DNA of 64,000 nucleotides from Thalassia testudinum. Its lineage: Eukaryota > Streptophyta > Magnoliopsida > Alismatales > Hydrocharitaceae. Within the stretch, counting starts at the first letter, position 1; every line of letters begins with the position of its first letter. Below, one piece after another: positions 1-10,599 of this stretch. The notes beneath the pieces are model-generated. The model searched no databases. It was not told where the DNA came from and was given only the letters and a program-made list of their open reading frames with translations. Position numbers and translations under genes: made by a program. Where the stretch lies: contig JAZHRO010000054.1 of the NCBI GenBank assembly GCA_037157565.1, forward strand, positions 18,769,501 through 18,833,500, given 5' to 3'.

Positions 1-374
1 ACGGTGTGGACGGTCCCGTGGCCGCCGATGTACCCGGGGGGGACCGAGGCCTCCCCGACGAGGGCCCCCCGGTAGAACACCTCGGAGCGGCCCTGGCGGT
101 AGCGGAAGGAGGCGCGGTTGGGGTTGTGCACGGAGAGGCCGAGGAGGACGGTGACGTTGAGGGCGAGGCCGACGTTGCTGCGGGGGTCGAAGCCCACGCG
201 GACTCCGTCGAGATCGACGGAGGTGACGGAGGTGACGGCCTGCTTGGGGCGGAGGGCCGTGAAGAAGAGGACGACGAGGACGATGGCGGCGAGGGTGAGG
301 GCGGAGGCGATGGCGAGGAGGGTGTTGCGGCGGCGGCGGCGCGTGGCGTAGGGCTTCTCCTCGGGGGTCGTCAT
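1..374 (-). CDS. LEA2 / NDR1-HIN1-like membrane protein (partial, 5' part)
   Basis: Reading the minus strand from the ATG at 374 gives an open frame of 124 codons that leaves the window at base 1, so the C-terminal part is missing. The protein starts MTTPEEKPYATRRRRR, a short basic cytosolic tail, followed by one hydrophobic segment at about residues 18-41. After it comes a region with LDGVRVGF and SVHNPNRASFRYR, which resembles the start of a LEA2 (late embryogenesis abundant group 2) domain. Such proteins are usually about 200-220 residues, single-pass membrane proteins of the plasma membrane or endomembranes, linked to stress or defence; the exact role here is unknown. The frame is very GC-rich in third positions, as in many monocot single-exon genes. 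An ATG at 385 is followed by a stop after four codons, so 374 is the likely start. Confidence 0.82.
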   Translation of the reverse strand, partial: MTTPEEKPYATRRRRRNTLLAIASALTLAAIVLVVLFFTALRPKQAVTSVTSVDLDGVRVGFDPRSNVGLALNVTVLLGLSVHNPNRASFRYRQGRSEVFYRGALVGEASVPPGYIGGHGTVHT

Positions 375-540
375 GGGACGTGCATGGGAGATGGTGGTGG
401 TGGTGGTGGTGGGAGGTTTGGTTGCCTTTTGGGTGGGAGGGAAAGAGTGCGGGAGTTTTCCGCGAGGAGGTGGTGGGGGGGATTGTAGAGAAGGGTGTGG
501 CAATGGTTGGTGGGGGGTTCCAACGGTCGCATAAAGAAGA
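375..540 (-). promoter_or_regulatory. Probable 5' UTR of the LEA2-like gene
   Basis: Upstream of the ATG at 374 the minus strand is C- and CT-rich and contains a (CCA)n run, typical of plant 5' leaders. The opposite-strand open frames here are low-complexity shadows. I see no clear TATA box. Confidence 0.4.
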
Positions 541-1083
541 TTATCGGAAACTTGCAAGCGTGCGCTCGCCGGATGATTACATGGCCGTTTCACATCTATG
601 CCCTTCGGAATTATCGATATTGTACATTTGCAAGCTCTTGCCTTTTTAAATTTGTAAACGTACGCCTGTTGAATGTCGTGGCGTACCCAACGAGAAATTT
701 GCTGGTTTTTAATTGATCTGGTTTCATTTGTGCTTCACCTCCTCCATGCATCCACCTCCGGTTTGAGCTCTTGCTACATCCAGATTTTCTTTTTTCTTTC
801 TTTGAAATATTTTAATTCTTTTGATTGGATTTCAACTTGTAGATGGATGGTAAGATCTAAGTTAACTCTGACCCTGGTATGGGTTAAGTTGACTCACATA
901 CAGAGAGGTTGATTTGAAAGCTGCTCTTGATAGGAACTTAAGTGTAAGATGGTAACCTTTTAGGGGAATTTGCATAAATGTGATGTGCGTGAACTCGTGT
1001 TCTGCCAAGCTTTTCCAATACAATAAGATAGAGCTAGGGATCATAGGGAGAAATTTTAGTATGTGTTAAAGTGTATATAATTT

Positions 1084-1084
<1 letters not shown>

Positions 1085-1114
<30 letters not shown>
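1085..1114. repeat. (TG)n(TA)n microsatellite
   Basis: A run of TG dinucleotides passes directly into a run of TA dinucleotides, about 30 bp in all, in AT-rich DNA. Confidence 0.9.
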
Positions 1115-2686
1115 GTTAGGTAAGTATTATATTATGTGTTCTCGTATCATGTGAGATGTTATGTATCATATCTTTTTAAATAAGTAATGTTAATCACGAT
1201 ATGTTAATATCGTATTCATATTATATTAATTTGATGTGACATATTTTATATTAAATTATCTTTCATATAGGATATTATATATAAAATTGTATACTGACTA
1301 TATATAACTGCTTGAAACAGAGATGGGAAAAATTAAGTTAAAGGATAGGATACGACGGAATAGGGAATTGGGGGGGTTGGGGGGGAATAATACGATTAAA
1401 AAGACAAGAAACGAAAACACACATAGGATTAATCAAAATCAATGTGAAATCTTGACCACAGAATGTGATTGGATGAAACTAAATCTGTTTGGTAAGTCTA
1501 TAATTCAGGAAAAATAAGAAAGAAAGGGGACAGAGGAAGAAGAGGTTAATTGGGTGTGATTCTTCATGCTGTGTCTTTCTATCATCTGCATTTGGTAGGG
1601 GTACGAGGCCCACATGGAAAAGCACAGCCGAAGTTGAGAGGTAGGGGAAGGGGACAAAGAAGATGAAGCACAAGAGTTGAGGTCCACACAGTCTGCAAGT
1701 CCATCAGTATCTACTTAAGCAAGAAGAAAGTAGTTGATCGTAAATTGGAAAAGTTTATATATATATATAAAGCTAATTGTGGAATTTGGTCACGGTGGAT
1801 GTCTATATGAATACAGATGAAATACATAGTTCGGGTTATTGTGCCAATCGTGCAATCAATTTTCTTTTTGTTGAGGATAGGTAAAACTAAAATTAATTTT
1901 GGCTATCCCTCTCGGATGCACCATACCCATGGATTACAAGCGTAGTTTATTTATTTAATTTATTGTTAATTGGCATAGTTACGAAGGTCCTTCCATTTAA
2001 TTATTATGTTTTTAGTTCAACTTGTCATGAGATGTTATTCTCCCAGAAGAGGGCTGTAGCATGCTACGTACGGAGAGTTTTTTTCGCAATTTTTTCCTTA
2101 TATCACCACATTTCGATTAAGATAGCCTTTTTCCCGTTAATTTCGAAAGGAAGAGAGCTCTTTCCGATCAGAGACAAGAGAGTTTAACCCTATAAAAGAA
2201 AATTAAGATAGCCTTTTTTCCACTGTCAGATTTTTCACGACCATTTTTATCCTTCTTTTTCGTATAATTTTAAGTTGTCACATTTAACCATTTTTATTTC
2301 AAATTTAAAACTCAAGTATACCACATAGGGCATTTTTATCTATTTTTTTTGGGTCAAATTTGAGAATTTAGACTTCTATCCCTAAGTCACTACTATAAAT
2401 AAAGGATAAGACGAGTATCAGAGACAAATAAATTTGAAATTTTGATCTTAGACAAAGTAAACAATTGATCCTAGATGAAGTACAAAGTTCTCCGTAGAAT
2501 TACCTAAGCAAGTAGTTATACCTTACATAAAAATAAGAGAGATTATTCACAAATCACTATAAACAAATTATCAAAGCAATCACTCGTAGAAATCAGTGTC
2601 AACATTCACTAAATCACAACAATTGTTTTAATCATAAAAATAATAAATCCCTATTTTGAAATACTAAAGCACACCAAATTGGTTTC

Positions 2687-2776
2687 GGCCATTGGATGGG
2701 TGCCTAACATCGACCCAAGTGCAAATTACTTGGCCATTGGATGGGTGCCTAATATTGACCCAAGTGCATGTTACTT
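2687..2776 (+). repeat. 45-bp tandem duplication (two copies)
   Basis: Two adjacent 45-bp copies start with GGCCATTGGATGGGTGCCTA at 2687 and 2732. They differ at a few sites, mostly C/T changes. A function is not evident. Confidence 0.9.
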
Positions 2777-3340
2777 GGGAGTCGGAAGTGTCTCTTTTTC
2801 AGCAAGAGGGTACATTTTAAACTGTATTTTTGAGTTTTAAAGCAAAGTCTCAACAACTAAGTCACACATCTAAAAGGTTTTAGATGACACGTTTGTCATG
2901 CAAAGTCAATGTTAAATGTCTACTTCATTCTTACGGTTGCTAACATCAGCCATGTTGTAACATTCATAGGCGACAAACTACCTAATCTTATCCATATCGT
3001 ATATCGATTGCAAGAGCCTCTGCCTCCTTGGAGGGATGATCATCATATATATGGTAATGGTTGCTTGTAGGCTTTTCTCAAGGGATGATCATGGAATCCC
3101 CTCACTACTGCTCAGAGAAAAGAGAGAGAAAAAAGCATCCTCACTCAAAAGCTTAAAAAAAAATGCAAGGTACAGAAGAAAATTTTAGATAATGCGACTG
3201 TTGGCGTACGGCGCGTCGGCCTCCGAGCTCTCCACCCAATTCGAAAAGAGTTAAATCTTACGATCTTTAATTTAATTGAATTGATATTTAATAAAAAATT
3301 GATGAAGATATAGATAGTGAGAAAAGTTATTACAATTTTG

Positions 3341-3440
3341 ACATATATATATACATATATATGTATATATATACATATATATGTATATATATACATATAT
3401 ATGTATATATATATACATATATATGTATCTATATATAATT
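3341..3440. repeat. Palindromic ACATATATATGTATAT array
   Basis: About five units of roughly 20 bp made of ACATATATATGT joined by TA runs. Each unit is self-complementary, so the array could form hairpins. It lies at the outer side of the left inverted repeat of the DUF868-carrying element. Confidence 0.85.
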
Positions 3441-3700
3441 AAAATCGTAATTACTTATATACCTTCATGAAATATTATTAACATATTTCAATACCCTTTA
3501 AATTAAAATCATGATTTTACATTGAATCTTCTTTATTTTCTATTTCTTTTTTTTTTGTAATTTACACCCCTGCTCTCCACCCCTCCTTGGCCTACCACAT
3601 CCACTATCTCCTTCATCAATCACCACAACATAGCTGCCACCTCCTCTACCTCCATCCATCCCCTTGCCGTCGACTCTCCATCTGCCCCTTCTTGGAGGTG
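3430..3700 (+). repeat. Left inverted repeat of the DUF868-carrying element
   Basis: Matches the reverse complement of the region at about 24100-24440. The outer 120 bp are AT-rich; the inner part is CT-rich, with the aligned words CACAACATAGCTGCCACCTCC here and CACGACATGGCTACTGCCTCC in the partner. Open frames in this part have no recognised domain. Limits are approximate. Confidence 0.6.
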
Positions 3701-4306
3701 TCGCTACTACTACCAATAGCTCTCTGTGAAGTGAGTTGCCTGCATGCCAAACGAACTATCATCATCTATAATATGGGCCTTCCTACTCCTCTCTTCTTCT
3801 TCCTCTTTGTCGTGACCCACTTCCGGCTCCTTACAGGATCCGAGAACGGCTCGCCTCGACGAACCCCATGACCCAGTCGTCCAACGAAAAATAACCAAAT
3901 GCATGCTCATTCCAAAACCACACAAGTAATGTAACTAAGTAGAAAAATATATAATGGACAGTAAAAGAAATAGAATAAACAATTACAAGGATATTACATA
4001 ATACAGTGAAAAGGTACGGTTACTGAACATAGCCATCACAACAAAAACTAGTAGAATTATAACAGAAACAGTACGAAACAATCACTACAGGTTACTAGTA
4101 CTCACGACTAACAAGTGCTCTACAGTAGAAACAGGAGAAAAATTACGGCTAGGCTCGACTGAGCCCAACGCCCTCAGCAGCCGGTGGTGCTGGTTGCTTA
4201 GATCCCTAACCTGAACATGGTTACAAACTTCATGGTCAGCTAACACTGAGTATAGTGGTGGTTAAGCCATTTACATGCAATTAAACAAGCAACTAACTAC
4301 ACATGT

Positions 4307-6002
4307 TGTTGGTGCTAGAGTACCACGATCATTTGTTTTGATGATAACAAAACACGTGTTATTTAACATTTGCACTTGGAGTCTTAGATTTCAGGTCAAT
4401 TGAAAATGTAGACGTGATTAGATGAAATTCGAGCTCGCATCCAAGATGGATTGGTGGAAAACAGAGGAGATTCGCGAGGAGCGATGGCTTGAAGAAGGAA
4501 GGAGATGAAGAATAGGATAGACTTCCTTCTCTTGTACTCTTTGTATTTTTCGTTTCTTTTGTTGCTCTTTATTTTTGTTACTTAGATTCATGTTAAAGAG
4601 CCTCAAAGTACCCTAACAGTAGTCCTAGGAACACCGGCACAACCCTAGGATACTTAGGTTTTCTGTAGAGAACTTAGAAAACCAATGTAGGGTTCAAACA
4701 GAGTTTCCAGACGTCTAATTCCCAAATCAGACGTCTGATAAAGTGTTTTAAGACGTCTGACTGTTGATTCAGACGTCTGATAACATTTAGGCTAGACAAG
4801 TTAGTTCTGTCTGATGAAATCAGACATCCAGACCTTAGACCAGACGTCTTAGGAGACGTCTGATGACTTTGCCACACGTCCAATTAGTGGACCGTTAGCT
4901 GGCTTAACAAACACTCAAGGATATGACCGTTAGAGCCTTATCAGACGTCCTTAGGCCTTTCCAGACGTCTGATAATTGATCGTTTTGCCTCGACTAACCC
5001 GAAAATCTCTTCTCAGAGATTCTCTAGCCGTTGCAAATCCATTTCCACTTAAAAGTACGTTTCCAGACGTCCAGACATAGTACCAGACGTCCTGTATGTC
5101 ATCTGATGGACTTGCGCTAGAACCCTGTTTAGATCTGATTCAAGTCAGGAAGAGACTCGCCCAAAATCAGACGTCTGACCTTGAAATCAGACGTCTTAAA
5201 GTGAACTTCCAGACGTCTGATTCCAGAATTAGACGTCTGATAAGCCTGTCAGAACAATGATTATTCCTGATTTCGTGCTGATTCACTTGGGCTTTGTACC
5301 CAACGGCTATGGAAGCTTTTCTAAGCCTTCGAAAGCCTTCCTAAGGCCTCTATAAATAGAGGGGAGCCTTTGACACACTAACATAAACCAAGAAACACCA
5401 AGACACACCTTGCAATACACTTTCAAACCATTTTGTGTCTCTCTTGCTCTCTAAGCGCTAGTTCTTCATCTTGAGAGCATCAAGCCTTCGTGCACCCTCT
5501 CTCCCGCCGTTATTCACGAGAGCGAAGTTGCGTCGTCGCGTGGCTCACACATCCGCGTCGTCGACGCACTCCTTGCAAAGGGGAGTTTCTTAATTCCTAT
5601 AGAAGCTTAGGTTTAAAATTACTTTGTTGGCTCCATAGGATTACTTGTTTCTTTTATCTTTGTTATTTGGTTGGGTATTCCCTTTGCGAATTCCCGTCTC
5701 CTTCGCGAGACAAAATCCTTCTCGTGGAGAGAAAGGGTTGAGGTACGCTACCCTCGTTTAAGTAGCGTGGTTGTAATTGAGGTTGAATCACCCTCATTTT
5801 AAAGTGATTCGGTTTAGTGGATTTGATCAACTTGGTTGATCAGAAAATCCTAACTCGAGAGGGTTAGGTGGTGGTTTTCACCCGGTTTGGGTTTCCACCT
5901 AAAAAATACTTGTGTACTTGTGTGATTGTCTATTTTGTGAGATTGTTTATATTTATTTCCGCAATTATTACGTCACCCCCTCCTGCTAGTAGGGAATCTA
6001 CA
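4307..6002 (+). repeat. 5' LTR of the Copia element
   Basis: A 1696-bp LTR. The part at about 4700-5250 contains more than a dozen sites of the palindrome AGACGTCT or one-base variants. A TATA box (TATAAATA, near 5351) follows the array, so transcription probably starts close to 5380. Compared with the 3' copy it has small indels (for example near 4452) and a few substitutions. Confidence 0.92.
5348..5361 (+). promoter_or_regulatory. TATA box in the Copia LTR
   Basis: CCTCTATAAATAGA lies about 110 bp downstream of the last AGACGTCT site and is conserved in the 3' LTR near 9171. This is the expected core promoter of the element. Confidence 0.65.
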
Positions 6003-6004
6003 GT

Positions 6005-6016
6005 TGGTATCAGAGC
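6005..6016 (+). other. Primer binding site (initiator tRNA-Met type)
   Basis: TGGTATCAGAGC begins two bases after the 5' LTR ends at 6002. It matches the 3' end complement of plant initiator tRNA-Met, the usual primer of Copia and many Gypsy elements. Confidence 0.9.
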
Positions 6017-6057
6017 AGGTTCTTGCGAGATCAGAGTAACACCCGGCAAGAGATCAA

Positions 6058-7788
6058 ATGGAGGGAAGCACATCAGCGATCCGAATCTCTGAGGGGCAGT
6101 CCACGTCCCGTCCTCCATTCTTTGACGAGAGCAACTACCCCTACTGGAAGCTGCGGATGAAGACTTGGCTTCAAGCCAATGACTTCACGATTTGGGCCAA
6201 GTGCGAGACGCCATTTGAGATCCCAGAAAAACCCGCGGGAGGCTACTCGCAACAACAAATTCGCGAACTCTCGTTGAATGCGAAGACCATGAACGCCCTC
6301 TACTGCGCACTTAGCTCGGAGGAGTTCAATAGAATCTCGTAATGCGCCACCACATACGAGATCTGGCACACACTCGAGGTAACTCATGAAGGTACCTCTA
6401 AGGTAAAAACTTCTAAAATAAATTTACTTTCTCAAGAATTTGAATGCTTTTCTATGAAACCTAACGAGTCTTTAAGTGAGATGAACACTAGGTTCACTCT
6501 CATTGTAAATAATTTGAAAGCATTAGGGAAGACTTTCATCAAGGGGGAGCTTCAAGGGAAGCTTCTTCGTTCCCTTGGACCGGAATGGGAACAGAAAGTC
6601 ACCGCCATCGAGGAGGCGAACGAAGTCGAGGAGCTCAACATGGAAGATCTCCTAGGCAATCTAATGGCCTACGAGATAAAGTTGAAGCAGAAGAAGGATA
6701 CACCGGAGCCTAAACCGAAGAAGACTCTCGCCTTCAGAGCCGCGTCGGATAGTGAGGTAAGTTCCGATGACGAAGACTTTAGAATTTTACTTAAAAAATT
6801 TTCCAAGTTGTGTAGGGAATTAAAGAAAGAGAAAAATGAGAAGAAGGAAAGCCCGAGACGTTGCTACCACTGCAACGAGAAAGGGCACCTACGACCAGAG
6901 TGCCCTCTTCTCAAAAAGGAGAAGAAGGAAAAGGAAAAGAGATCTAAGAAGAAGGTGTTCCAAGACACTTGGGACGATTCTAGCTCGGAGGAAGAAGAAG
7001 AAGAAAAGTCTATAGAAGAAGAAACCGCTTGCTTCGGTTTCATGGCCAGAGGAAGCGACAGCGAAAGCGAAAGCGACTCAGACAACGAGGTAAGTTACGA
7101 CTTACAAGAAGCTTTTAATGAACTTTTTGAAGTTATTAAAGCACTTAAGATAGAAAATAAAAGCATGAAAAAGAATCTTAGCTTTCTTAAAAGTGAAAAT
7201 GATAGGTTAGAAATAAAACTTAAGGATGTAGAAGCTAGTCCTAAAAATGATAACCTATTATTAGAAAATCATAACCTCATCAATGAAAATAATAAATTGA
7301 TTGAGGAAAATGTTAGTCTAAAAATAGAAATTTCTGATTTAAAGACTAAGATGAGTATTATAGAAAAAGAAATTGCATGTCATAGGGAAAACTCTAACAA
7401 ATTAATCAACAAAGTAGATGATTTATATAGCCCTATGATTGAGAAAGGATCTCCGTCAAGGAGACCCACTAACAGATCCAGATCCAAGCTGACTTGGATA
7501 CCGAAGGAAGATTTAGAATCCTGTTTTGTAGGTTTCAGGGATAACTACAACACGAAGGACTGGACCTACAAGCTCAAGGCTGGTCAACTCAAGTTGGGAG
7601 AATCAAGGAGTAGACCAAGGAGGAGAATGAGAAGACCGACGAGACGGCGAACAAACGATGGACCCGCCGCACGTCGACCGCCAGACCGGAGACCGACGTC
7701 AATGCCCGGGCCTCCAAGCTACAGATGGGAACCCCATCCGATGTGGCATCCACCACCACCATTTGGGCCATTTTATTGGCCATGGTAG
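6058..7788 (+). pseudogene. Gag-like protein of the Copia element, one in-frame stop
   Basis: A 577-codon frame opens at 6058 with MEGSTSAIRISE, and is interrupted once by TAA at 6340-6342; the frame resumes without a shift. The first 230 residues resemble the Copia Gag (UBN2-type) region, with FFDESNYPYWKLRMKTWLQ. A CCHC zinc knuckle, CYHCNEKGHLRPEC, sits at residues 269-282. It is followed by an acidic stretch rich in Ser and Glu, a coiled coil rich in Asn, Leu and Lys (about residues 355-455), and an Arg/Pro-rich tail ending in FGPFYWPW. No protease or pol sequence follows. Gag would package the element RNA. The stop makes this copy non-functional unless it is read through or an internal ATG (6454) is used. 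Confidence 0.88.
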
Positions 7789-7833
7789 GTGAGGTAAAAC
7801 CCTTTACCCTATCCTTTTATCATAAGCATTTAG

Positions 7834-8117
7834 ATAGGGGGAGCAAAAAAAAATTATAAGCTAATTGTCAATTTTTAAGGGAGAGATATAAGGTAGCTAA
7901 ATTTACTTTAGAAAGGAGGAGAAAAATAATAGCTATCTTGTTGTTATAAAAAAAGGGGGAGGACATTACCTTTATTAAAAGAAATTTATAGAAGAGCATG
8001 TTTTAAGGGGAAGTTATAAAAAAATTTAAAATTAATCAAACCTTTTTGATAATGTCAAAAAGGGGGAGGATTTTTTGCATTATTATTTATGATTTTGTTA
8101 TCATCAAAAGGGGGAGA
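7834..8117 (+). other. Array of polypurine tracts before the 3' LTR
   Basis: At least seven purine runs of AAAAGGGGGAGA type occur in 285 bp, at about 7834, 7877, 7911, 7947, 8005, 8057 and 8106. The last ends one base before the 3' LTR and is the likely plus-strand primer. Repeated polypurine tracts in this position are a known Sirevirus hallmark. Confidence 0.8.
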
Positions 8118-8118
8118 T

Positions 8119-9824
8119 TGTTGGTGCTAGAGTACCACGATCATTTGTTTTGATGATAACAAAACACGTGTTATTTAACATTTGCACTTGGAGTCTAAGA
8201 TTTCAGGTCAATTACAAATGTAGACGTGATTAGACGAAATTTGAGCTCGCATCCAGGATGGATTGGAGGAGCTTGATGGAAAACAGAAGAGATTCGCGAG
8301 GAGCGATGGCTTGAAGAAGGAAGGAGATGAAGAATAGGATAGACTTCCTTCTCTTGTACTCTTTGTATTTTTCGTTTCTTTTGTTGCTCTTTATTTTTGT
8401 TACTTAGATTCATGTTAAAGAACCTCAAAGTACCCTAACAGTAGTCCTAGAAACACCGGCACAACCCTAGGATACTTAGGTTTTCTGTAGAGAACTTAGA
8501 AAACCAATGTAGGGTTCAAACAGAGTTTCCAGACGTCTAATTCCCAAATCAGACGTCTGATAAAGTGTTTTAAGATGTCTGACTGTTGATTCAGACGTCT
8601 GATAACATTTAGGCTAGACAAGTTAGTTCTGTCTGATGAAATCAGACGTCCAGACCTTAGACCAGACGTCTTAGGAGACGTCTGATGACTTTGCCAGATG
8701 TCCAATTAGTGGACCGTTAGCTGGCTTAACAAACACTCAAGGATATGACCGTTAGAGCCTTATCAGACGTCCTTAGGCCTTTCCAGACGTCTGATAATTG
8801 ATCGTTTTGCCTCGACTGACCCAAAAATCTCTTCTCAGAGATTCTCTAGCCGTTGCAAATCCATTCCCACGTAAAAGTAGGTTTCCATACGTCCAGACAT
8901 AGTGCCAGACGTCCTGTATGTCGTCTGATGGACTTGCACTAGAACCCTGTTTAGATCTGATTCAAGTCAGGAAGAGACTCGCCCAAAATCAGACGTCTGA
9001 CCTTGAAATCAGACGTCTTAAAGTGAACTTCCAGACGTCTGATTCCAGAATTAGACGTCTGATAAGCCTGTCAGAACAATGATTGTTCCTGATTTCGGGC
9101 TGATTCACTTGGGCTTTGTACCCAACGGCTATGGAAGCTTTTCTAAGCCTTCCAAAGCCTTCCTAAGGCCTCTATAAATAGAGGGGAGCCTAAGACACAC
9201 TAACATAAACCAAGAAACACCAAGACACACCTTGCAATACACTTTCAAACCATTTTGTGTCTCTCTTGCTCTCTAAGCGCTAGTTCTTCATCTTGAGAGC
9301 ATCAAGCCTTCGTGCACCCGCTCTTCCGCCGTTATTCACGAGAGCGAAGTTGCGTCGTCGCGTGGCTCACGCATCCGCGTCGTCGACGCACTCCTTGCAA
9401 AGGGGAGTTTCTTAATTCCTATAGAAGCTTAGGTTTAAAATTACTTTGTTGGCTCCATAGGATTACTTGTTTCTTTTATCTTTGTTATTTGGTTGGGTAT
9501 TCGCTTTGCGAATTCCCGTCTCCTTCGCGAGACAAAATCCTTCTCGTGGAGAGAAGGGATTGAGGTACGCTACCCTCGTTTAAGTAACGTGGTTGTAATT
9601 GAGGTTGAATCACCCTCGTTTTAAAGTGATTCGGTTTAGTGGATTTGATCAACTTGGTTGATCGGAAAATCCTAACTCGAGAGGGTTAGGTGGTGGTTTT
9701 CACCCGGTTTGGGTTTCCACCTAAAAAATACTTGTGTACTTATGTGATTGTCTATTTTGTGAGATTGTTTATATTTATTTCCGCAATTATTATGTCACCC
9801 CTTCTTGCTAGTAGGGAATCTACA
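8119..9824 (+). repeat. 3' LTR of the Copia element
   Basis: A 1706-bp direct repeat of 4307-6002. It has the same AGACGTCT array, TATA box and terminal TGTTGG/TCTACA. Several sites differ from the 5' copy by single transitions at the central CpG. The duplication CATGT follows at 9825. Confidence 0.92.
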
Positions 9825-10599
9825 CATGTATGTATCGGTTATTATTATCAGCCATTTCCATTTGCCTTATTTACGCGTTTCTGAGTCAAGATCTCAAATC
9901 AGGATCCATAACAGTGTTTAATCTTCTTGCTCCCTAAGGGAACGATCTTACTTGCGGTTTTCCCGCGATGCAGGATGTACACGTGATACTCTCCTAGCCG
10001 AAAGAGTCCCCCGTGATAATCCTACACCTGATGTACCACCCCGAGGTCACGGTCGCGACGTAGCGGTGACTACGGCATGCATGATAAGTGCATGGGTAGC
10101 TACCCTACACTGGCACGTGGTTAGTCGTTTCTGCCAATAGCTACGCCCAAACGTACAATACGGAACAGCACAGGGCCTTACTCTCTCAGAATAGGGGTCT
10201 CGCCCCTCCACAGTCCGCGTACCCTCCTCCGACTATCCCGGTTCACCTAGTGGGCCTAATAAAGAGTCGGTGTAGGGTGACTAGTCCTAACCCCGGACCT
10301 CATGGGGTGGCTAGCTCCCTCTCTATACTAAGTAGCTCACCCCGGTACCAAGTACACGAGGGCTAACTAGGAGTCTGTGTGGAGTGACTAGTCCTAACCC
10401 CGGGTCTCAACTCAAGGGGGTGGCTAGCTCTCCTCTACACCAAAGAGACAATCGCTCTCCTCGGTACAACGTACACGAGGGCTAGCTTACTTCCCATTAC
10501 CAAGTCCGAATAGCCGCCCGTAGGCAGCATGTTCCATGACCTGTCAGGTTTTCCGTATTATTGTATTCTTGATTTTCTTCTAAATTCCCCGTAAGGTTC

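Larger units (their letters stand above)
541..3340. other. AT-rich intergenic region, no gene recognised
   Basis: This 2.8-kb stretch holds only short open frames without recognisable domains. It contains a TG/TA microsatellite, a 45-bp tandem duplication and a 19-bp direct repeat (near 2117 and 2202). Nothing supports a gene here. Confidence 0.6.
4307..9824 (+). mobile_element. Gag-only (non-autonomous) Ty1/Copia element, Sirevirus-like
   Basis: Two nearly identical LTRs (4307-6002 and 8119-9824), both starting TGTTGG and ending TCTACA, are flanked by the 5-bp duplication CATGT (4302-4306 and 9825-9829). A tRNA-Met-type primer site follows the first LTR and a series of polypurine tracts precedes the second. 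The 2.1-kb interior encodes only a Gag-like protein. Protease, integrase, reverse transcriptase and RNase H are absent, so mobility would need help from another element. Close similarity of the LTRs points to a fairly recent insertion. The repeated polypurine tracts, LTR palindromes and coiled-coil Gag resemble Sireviruses; that assignment is an inference. Confidence 0.9.

Noticed and set aside
6..488. 160-codon plus-strand frame at the window start
   Set aside because: It is the shadow of the minus-strand LEA2-like gene; the Gly/Glu/Asp-rich product is a product of high GC.
3587..3871. Plus-strand frame of 94 codons considered as part of the captured gene
   Set aside because: It crosses the border into the solo LTR at 3808 and lies mostly in the CT-rich inverted repeat.
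4690..5250. AGACGTCT sites considered as a regular satellite
   Set aside because: Spacing is irregular and the DNA between sites is unique, so these are scattered short motifs, not a tandem satellite.
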